64,000 bases of DNA from Diplonema japonicum (lineage: Eukaryota > Euglenozoa > Diplonemea > Diplonemida > Diplonemidae): the NCBI GenBank assembly GCA_964019335.1, contig OZ025649.1:434001-498000 (forward strand), written 5' to 3'. Position 1 is the first letter of the stretch, and the number at the start of each line of letters is the position of its first letter. Position numbers and translations under genes: made by a program. Shown one piece after another: positions 58,641 through 64,000 of this stretch. The notes under the pieces are model-generated. The model searched no databases, was not told where the DNA came from, and saw nothing but the letters and a program-made list of their open reading frames with translations.

Positions 58641-59962
58641 ATGTCATGTAAACTACTTTTAGCAGTTGTAGGGTACGTGTTCCTAGTAGGCGGTGAGAGT
58701 GAGCTTGAAAGAGACAGATGGGAGGCGTGGGTGCTAGATACATCGAATGCAACAGATCCTCCTGTAGATGAGACTCCTGTTGGGAACGAGACGATGGTAC
58801 CAGACATGGCACCCTTCGATGATAATGAAACAGCAGCTCCGAGCACTGCCGCGCCAGATACGGAGGCGCCTCCAACGCCTTCCCCGCAGAAACTGTGTGG
58901 GTATGATGAACGTGTTCTTAAAAATATTTGTGTTCCCTGCGAAATCGGCTTGCTGAACGCACCTGGGGACGACCCTTCCGGCTCAAATACCAACTGCTCA
59001 GTGGGGAGCAGCTATGTCTTCGGCATCCTTGTCGTTAACACTACCGACAAGACCCCGCCCCCAGTCTTCGTCCCCTCTTCCAACCTCCTCCCGCTCATGT
59101 CGGAGTTCTTCCTAAGAAAAGACCCCACTTCACGGAACCTTACTTTCCGCCAGCTGTGTACATATGGGCAGGGCGACTTAAATGTCAAAGAATACCCTGG
59201 TACTTTCGAGTATGTAAAGGGGGAGGAAATTTTTTTTATTTCTTCGTAGTCGATGTGCCTTAACGGTGCCTGGTGAAGAACCCGTTGCTTGTGAGCAGGA
59301 TATATGCGACTATGTGGTATGAGATCTAAAGAAAAAGAAAAAAAAAAATCCCCCCTTTTTAGATCTGGTCAAGCATTAGAACGACCGATGACATTATGTT
59401 GCTACGGATACTGACTGACCCAAGCACGGACTGGAAGGCAATGGGGTTGAATGGTGCAGTTAGGTACTTAGATCACTTCCAGATGGTGTCAGGGAGCACG
59501 AAGGTGGTGACAGTGGACATCGAGAGAGACGCGGAATCCGACAGATCTGTGTTCAGGCAAATGGTTGCACAAGTAGCCGGTGTTCCCACAGCACAGGTTT
59601 CTATCTATAAGTTCGGGTTGCAAACATCATGGTTCCAAGTAGTCAACATCGACTCTGCCATTTCTAGCACCGTGGAACGCATCCTCAAGGACCACCTCAA
59701 CGCATCAAACTCTTGGATAGCCTCGTCCTTCAAAACAAAAAATTTCGCCTTACGGGAACCACTGTCGCTCACCACGAACTCTACTTCTAAAGATACACCT
59801 CTCTGGGGCATTATTCTTCTTTGTGTCATCGGGGGTATTTTCCTTCTGGCGGCTGTGGTGGCACTTGTCTTATTTTCCTCTTGCTTCGTGTCAGAAGACG
59901 AGAAAATGGAGACAATTGAATATTCGATTCGAGAAACTAAATACAGAACCACCATGGTTTAA
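58641..59962 (+). CDS. Type I membrane protein with mucin-like stalk, three exons
   Basis: Exons 58641-59209, 59250-59316 and 59363-59962 encode 411 residues; introns of 40 and 46 nt begin GTATGT and GTATGA. Signal peptide SCKLLLAVVGYVFLVGG, then a Pro/Thr/Asn/Asp-rich stretch (about 30-85) that is probably O- and N-glycosylated, then an ectodomain with eight or so cysteines. A transmembrane helix at about 365-385 (WGIILLCVIGGIFLLAAVVALVLF) precedes a short tail with tyrosines (YSIRETKYRTTMV). Splicing is needed to keep the ectodomain in one frame. Family not recognised; a surface receptor or coat protein is likely. Confidence 0.75.
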
Positions 59963-60428
59963 AGTGAGCGGGGGGGGGGGGGGGGGGGGGGGAAGAAGAA
60001 ACAAAAATGAGGGAAAGAATAAATAAATAAAAAAAATAGACCTCCCCCTCCTTACTTCAATTTGTTATTTTAGACTTTTTTTTTTATATTCCTTTTTTTT
60101 TCCCCTTCTTTTTCTCGTTTTGTTTTTCAACTAGAACACGAAATATTATGAGAACAGAAGGCGGGGAGGGGGAAAGAAAAAAAAAGGTTTTTTTTTTTCC
60201 TGGTGTTTTTTTTTTTGTCCCCTTACCGCTCTCTCCTACTACTTAACTGTTGTTATATTCTTTTTTTTTTTGAAAAAAAAGAGAGGCGGAGGGGGGGACA
60301 GGGCGACAACACATAGAGAATAATACGTGATCTCTTTCTTTTTGAATCCCCCCCCCTCGTCGCTTGTTATTTTGTCCTGTCTATCTTCCTTCCAATGCAA
60401 GCAGTATATATATATATATATATATATA
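59963..60428. other. Intergenic spacer with (TA)12
   Basis: About 465 bases with a G22 run, T-runs and, at 60405-60428, a (TA)12 microsatellite directly at the left end of the DNA transposon. Confidence 0.6.
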
Positions 60429-60599
60429 CTGTAAAACGAAAAACTCCCGGACGGAAAAATGTCCGAGTTTTTTTGGCGTCCGGGAATTTTTCCGTCCGGG
60501 AGTTTTTCCGTCCGGGAATTTTTTTTAGGTAAGGCCGTCAGGGGGCCTGGTCCACTACCACCTACATACTGGCCTGGGCTGCAAACGGCAACCGCGCGA

Positions 60600-61650
60600 A
60601 GAAACCCCCAGGGTTCCCTTTCTGCATCTTTGTCCTCCCTTGCTGCCCTGAGGCAATCAGCTTGTCGAGCCTTCGTGTGGCCTACTACCTTTCTTAATAG
60701 ATGCTTTACAGCTGCGTTCAACCCAATATCCATCGGTTGAACCCAAAAGCAATGTGCACGTTTGCGCCTGCGAACCACTCTACGAACCCATAGGCATAGG
60801 TCGTGTGAGAGTTGTGGTCGCCGACAAGCAGCAGAATCGGCGTTCGGCAAAACCATGGGAATCGATGATTTATAGCAAAAAGGAAGAAACAGCTCCGTAA
60901 CCCAGATACCGAGTATCATAATTAGCCCAATGATTGGGCGATGCCGTTAGGCTCCATTCGGTGGGCGGGTGCTTGACCGGGGCATCACCGGATAATCCCT
61001 GCCGGTTGCGTTTCCGCTTTGCCTTTGTATTTAACCATCCAGCCAAGGAAACAGCCAGCTGTTCGGTTATAGCCTGTTTTGTCCCCCAAGCCACGGACTT
61101 TTACGACCTTAGCACCCCTTTTTGTTTTGGTTTTTAACCCCGTATTCCAGACCAATTCCGGCCTTACTTTATGGGTGTCGATTATGGACCTGAATTCCAT
61201 GGTGAAACAGCGTGCCTTCTCGTTGTCCTTCTCGTTTCCGGGCTTTCCGGAGGTGGCTTGCGGCTTTTGTCTTTCTTGCTGCAAAGTTTTGTCAGCCTAG
61301 CCAGTGGAAAAGGACAGTGCCCCACCAAAGTCTACCAGGTCTGTCTTTCGGGCTGGATTGGCGCACAGCAGCCCTTCTGCATAGGTGCATATTTGTTGTG
61401 CTGGGATAGGCTCACCAAGCCCGTTTACCTATCGACTCAAGCAAAAATCTTTCAGCCCCCGAAGGATGCTAAATCCCGTATTGGGCGATACGCTGCTATC
61501 ACGGCGTCCAGGGTGTGGTAGGGTGGAATAGCAACGTCCAGTATTTCCGTCTGGAAGAAACCGGGGGCTCTGTTGAACCTGTTGCTGCCGTCTTCTGACC
61601 GAGGCAGAGGCCGCCAAGCTGCTTTCGGGGGTTTGTACTGGCCCGGTGTA
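60600..61650 (-). pseudogene. Pogo-type DDE transposase remnant
   Basis: Read on the minus strand and across several frameshifts and stops: a short HTH-like part near 61480-61600 (LDAVIAAYRPIRDLASFGG), the start of the DDE_1 domain at 60985-61284 (FRSIIDTHKVRPELVWN, then VVKVRG and GYNRTAGCFLGWMVKYKGK), PILLLVGDHNSHTT near 60805-60850 with the second catalytic Asp, and QPMDIGLNAAVKHLL near 60700-60739 with the third Asp. The first catalytic Asp position (WNxDE in the family) reads WNTG. It cannot encode an active enzyme. The pattern identifies the pogo/Tigger branch. Confidence 0.75.
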
Positions 61651-62025
61651 AGGAGTTTATCTCGGGGGTGAGCTGGCCGGGGGTGTCAGCACCAAAGTTG
61701 GGCCCCTCACAAGCCAGCTGCTCGTAGTCGAACTGGTCAATCTGACGAAAGAAGTACGGGTTTATGAGAAGTTAAAGATCCCGTGGGTGCTGTTTGTTGG
61801 TGCATTGAAAGGGGAAGAAAAATTCAAACTGCCACGCAAGGTGACATTTTGGCTCTGCACAAGGAATAAAGCCCTTCCAGGCAAACGTGGTGGGAGCTGC
61901 TACCCCCCTTAAGTAAAAAAACTTCTTCCCAGAAAAACTCCCGGACGGAAAAATGTCCGGGTTTTTTTGGTGTCCGGGAGTTTTTCTGTCCGAGAATTTT
62001 TCCGTCCGACATTATTCGTTTTACA

Positions 62026-62026
62026 G
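62026..62026 (+). promoter_or_regulatory. Predicted trans-splice acceptor inside the transposon end (GTTTTACAG/T)
   Basis: The last bases of the right terminal inverted repeat, TTCGTTTTACAG, form a T-rich stretch plus CAG, 12 nt before the ATG at 62039. No other AG separates it from the start codon. Confidence 0.5.
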
Positions 62027-62038
62027 TATATAAATAAA

Positions 62039-64000
62039 ATGAGCCTCAATACAACAGCAACCATCGATATAGAAGGCTTCGAAGGTGTGATGATGCTTCT
62101 AGGCTTTTTAACATCGGAGGGGCTCGTCCTTGGCGAGATGCTACTCGGTATGAGTGCTGCATCGGAACCCGTTAGCGTACTGTACAGAGCAATAGGAGTA
62201 TATGGAGTTTGTGGGTTAGGATGGCTGTCGCTAGGGTATGGCATTGCAAGAGGGCATAATGGGGAAGTGATGGGGGTTAGTGAGGTGTTTTTGTCATCTA
62301 ATGGGCCTCCTGCCGCAGCGGAGTATTTAAGTTTTCTTGTTTCGTTCTCAGCAGTTTCATATTCCGCTGCCATCTTGAGCAGTGCTTGCGTCGATCGCAC
62401 AAGTATCGCCTCCCTCTTCCCATCCGTCTTCTTTTACTCCATATTCGTTTTTCCTACACTGCTTCTGTGGACCTCAGGCCCCAACGGTTGGCTCAAAAAC
62501 ATATTTGATACCTCCTTCCTCGATTATAGCCACGCAGCAGTCATTCATATTGCGAGTGGGATGTGTTGTTTGATTATTTCTTGGCTCTCTGGTCCTCGAA
62601 TCCTCCCCGGCACTATTGATATCTTCTCCGAGCAAGGGCAGCAGATCTCCCACTCTCTCTCAAGCTGCTACTACAGCTCCTTCGCCAATTTATTTATATG
62701 GAGCAGCTGGCCCACTTGGGGCCTTTCGAACAACCCCGAAACCTCTTTCCTCAACTTTTTCATCAGCACTTCTCTCTCCTGTTCTTCATCAGTCTGCTGT
62801 TGCTGCATCTTGTCCTTCGTGGACGCCGGTAACTACAACCTGTACCGTTTACAGCGGTCTGTGGTTTCGGGCCTTGTCGCAATACAATCCTCTAGTGCGT
62901 TTATCCCTTTTGAGTTCTCGCCTGTGGTGGGTGCCCTGAGCTGCCTCGTTTTCCACGTGCTGTCTGCAGTTTTCAAGAAATGGCGTTTTGATGACGTTCT
63001 TGATGTAGTTGCCGTGCACGGTGGCTGTGGGGTGCTGGGCGTTGTGTGTGCAGGGCTGTTTGCTGATGGGCAGCTTGTTGAAAAGACGCTTGGCAAACCT
63101 TCTGACGGAGGGCTTACGAGTGGGAACCCTGTGCAGCTGGGGGTACAATTGTTGGGTCTATGCGTCCTAGTGGCGTGGGTGGGGGTCAGCTTCGGTGTTT
63201 TCGCAAAGCTGCTTGACAAGGTAGTCCCTTTCAAGCAGAGCGACCTGGTTCTCCGCAGGGGCGTTGACATCGACAACCATCACACAAGTGGCTACGCTGC
63301 CATGGTGAAGGCGGAGCGGGAGTTCCACGACGGCTTGAGCATCATAGGGAAGATGGAAAACTTCCTCGACGCTCTCATCGATTTCAACACAGACTCGGCC
63401 CAAGAACTCCTCACGTCCTGCAACACCAGTGGCCTTCAAGAGCTGCTGAACACAACGAAATACTACACGAACTACGTCCCACAACATTTGTTGAACAACA
63501 CACGTACGTGTCACCTGGTAGAGCCGCCTAAAGGGATGGGATGCATTGTGCAAACCGACATCCAATCATCCACATTGCTGTGGAGCTTCACAACTGAAAT
63601 GGCACAAGCGCTGCGGAAGCACAACAAGGTAATGCGCAGCGTAATCCAAGAATTCGAGGGGTACGAGGTGAAGACCATCGGGGACAGCTTCATCATTTGC
63701 TTCAGCACGGCATCCCAGGCGGTCAGGTTTTGCCTGAAAGCGCAAATGAGACTCCTCGAAACACGATGGCCACCGCTTGTCATGCAACACGAGGAGTGCA
63801 CAGCTGTGTTTTCTCCGGATGGGAAATTGGTTTCCGGCGGGCTTGGTGTACGCATGGGTGTTCACAAGGGCGAGGTGACACCAGAGTGCGATGCATTCTC
63901 AAACAGAGCCGAGTATTTCGGTGTAGTACCCAGAACCGCATCTGAAATGGAGCATCTCAGCACCGGAGGATTCATAATCATCACGGAAGACGTGTACGAT
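62039..64000 (+). CDS. Ammonium-transporter-like channel fused to a class III nucleotidyl cyclase (3' end beyond window)
   Basis: One open frame of 654 residues running off the edge without a stop or splice signal. Residues about 10-390 match an Amt/Mep/Rh membrane domain of some ten helices: VMMLLGFLTSEGLVLGEMLLG (helix 1), DYSHAAVIHIASG (about 161) and VVAVHGGCGVLGVVCAGLFA (about 322), which supply the two pore histidines. A linker follows (about 390-500). Then GCIVQTDIQSSTLLW (about 501) and YEVKTIGDSFIICF (about 545) give both metal-binding Asp residues of a class III adenylate cyclase close to the kinetoplastid type. An ammonium-sensing receptor making cAMP is the natural inference. Near the edge, the residues that usually stabilise the transition state look altered. 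Confidence 0.85.
   Translation, partial: MSLNTTATIDIEGFEGVMMLLGFLTSEGLVLGEMLLGMSAASEPVSVLYRAIGVYGVCGLGWLSLGYGIARGHNGEVMGVSEVFLSSNGPPAAAEYLSFLVSFSAVSYSAAILSSACVDRTSIASLFPSVFFYSIFVFPTLLLWTSGPNGWLKNIFDTSFLDYSHAAVIHIASGMCCLIISWLSGPRILPGTIDIFSEQGQQISHSLSSCYYSSFANLFIWSSWPTWGLSNNPETSFLNFFISTSLSCSSSVCCCCILSFVDAGNYNLYRLQRSVVSGLVAIQSSSAFIPFEFSPVVGALSCLVFHVLSAVFKKWRFDDVLDVVAVHGGCGVLGVVCAGLFADGQLVEKTLGKPSDGGLTSGNPVQLGVQLLGLCVLVAWVGVSFGVFAKLLDKVVPFKQSDLVLRRGVDIDNHHTSGYAAMVKAEREFHDGLSIIGKMENFLDALIDFNTDSAQELLTSCNTSGLQELLNTTKYYTNYVPQHLLNNTRTCHLVEPPKGMGCIVQTDIQSSTLLWSFTTEMAQALRKHNKVMRSVIQEFEGYEVKTIGDSFIICFSTASQAVRFCLKAQMRLLETRWPPLVMQHEECTAVFSPDGKLVSGGLGVRMGVHKGEVTPECDAFSNRAEYFGVVPRTASEMEHLSTGGFIIITEDVYD

Larger units (their letters stand above)
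60429..62026 (-). mobile_element. Decayed pogo/Tc1-type DNA transposon
   Basis: Terminal inverted repeats start CTGTAAAACGAA (60429-60440) and end TTCGTTTTACAG (62015-62026), perfect over 12 bp and flanked on both sides by TA, the target of Tc1/mariner-pogo elements. It sits in a TA-repeat. Inside the ends, segments at 60438-60515 and 61932-62009 are near-identical direct copies, each made of alternating CCCGGACGGAAAAA and TTTTTCCGTCCGGG, so each end can fold into hairpins. Transposase remnants run on the minus strand (next entry). The element ends 12 bases before the start codon of the Amt-cyclase gene. Confidence 0.85.

Noticed and set aside
60239-60919. Minus-strand frame of 226 codons taken as a gene
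   Set aside because: Only part of it matches a pogo transposase; it continues through the terminal repeat into spacer and is a fragment of the decayed element.

Overview
The window is nuclear DNA from a eukaryotic microbe, most likely a euglenozoan and probably a diplonemid. This is an inference from architecture and gene content. All 27 confidently supported host protein-coding genes, two tRNA genes and one LINE lie on the + strand, with no strand switch in 64 kb. Many start codons sit 9-20 nt after a pyrimidine-rich stretch ending in AG, often CCACAG/G, which is the arrangement expected for spliced-leader trans-splicing of polycistronic transcripts. Several genes also carry very short conventional cis introns. 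I place 21, of 34-74 nt, and 19 of them begin GTAT. Stop codons are standard. One product has a BILBO1-type N-terminal domain, otherwise known from kinetoplastids and their relatives. Dinoflagellates or euglenids are less likely alternatives. Spacers are dominated by long pure A, T, C and G runs, while coding sequence is GC-balanced.

Layout. 1-2787: low-complexity DNA with no convincing gene. 2788-9393: a coiled-coil protein, exosome subunit RRP45, a PhyH dioxygenase, a small two-helix membrane protein and a nocturnin-like enzyme. 9649-18030: a coiled-coil protein, a possible augmin HAUS3-like protein, a DENND6-type Rab GEF and a ubiquitin-like-domain protein ending in a CaaX box. 18623-28571: a cysteine-rich type I membrane protein, an asparaginase-ankyrin fusion, a TSNAXIP1-like coiled-coil protein, a BILBO1-like protein and a CFAP119-like protein. 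28691-40332: a THUMP-domain tRNA methyltransferase, three long coiled-coil proteins and an ethanolamine/choline kinase. 40842-49813: a saposin-like protein, two unrecognised proteins, a BMP-type binding domain fused to a pentameric ligand-gated channel, a crotonase, two identical tRNA-Ala(AGC) genes and an acylated SH3 protein. 51836-58386: a CCCH zinc-finger gene, an intact-looking APE/RT LINE and a p25-alpha (TPPP) protein. 58641-64000: a mucin-like type I membrane protein, a decayed pogo-type DNA transposon and, running off the end, an ammonium-transporter/adenylate-cyclase fusion.

The set leans towards flagellum, cytoskeleton and membrane sensing. The most interesting items are the two receptor-like fusions (Amt-cyclase and BMP-pLGIC), a transposon terminal repeat that seems to have become the splice acceptor of the Amt-cyclase gene, and the regular splice-signal grammar that lets most gene models be completed by eye. 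All splice joins are read from sequence and have not been confirmed with transcripts.
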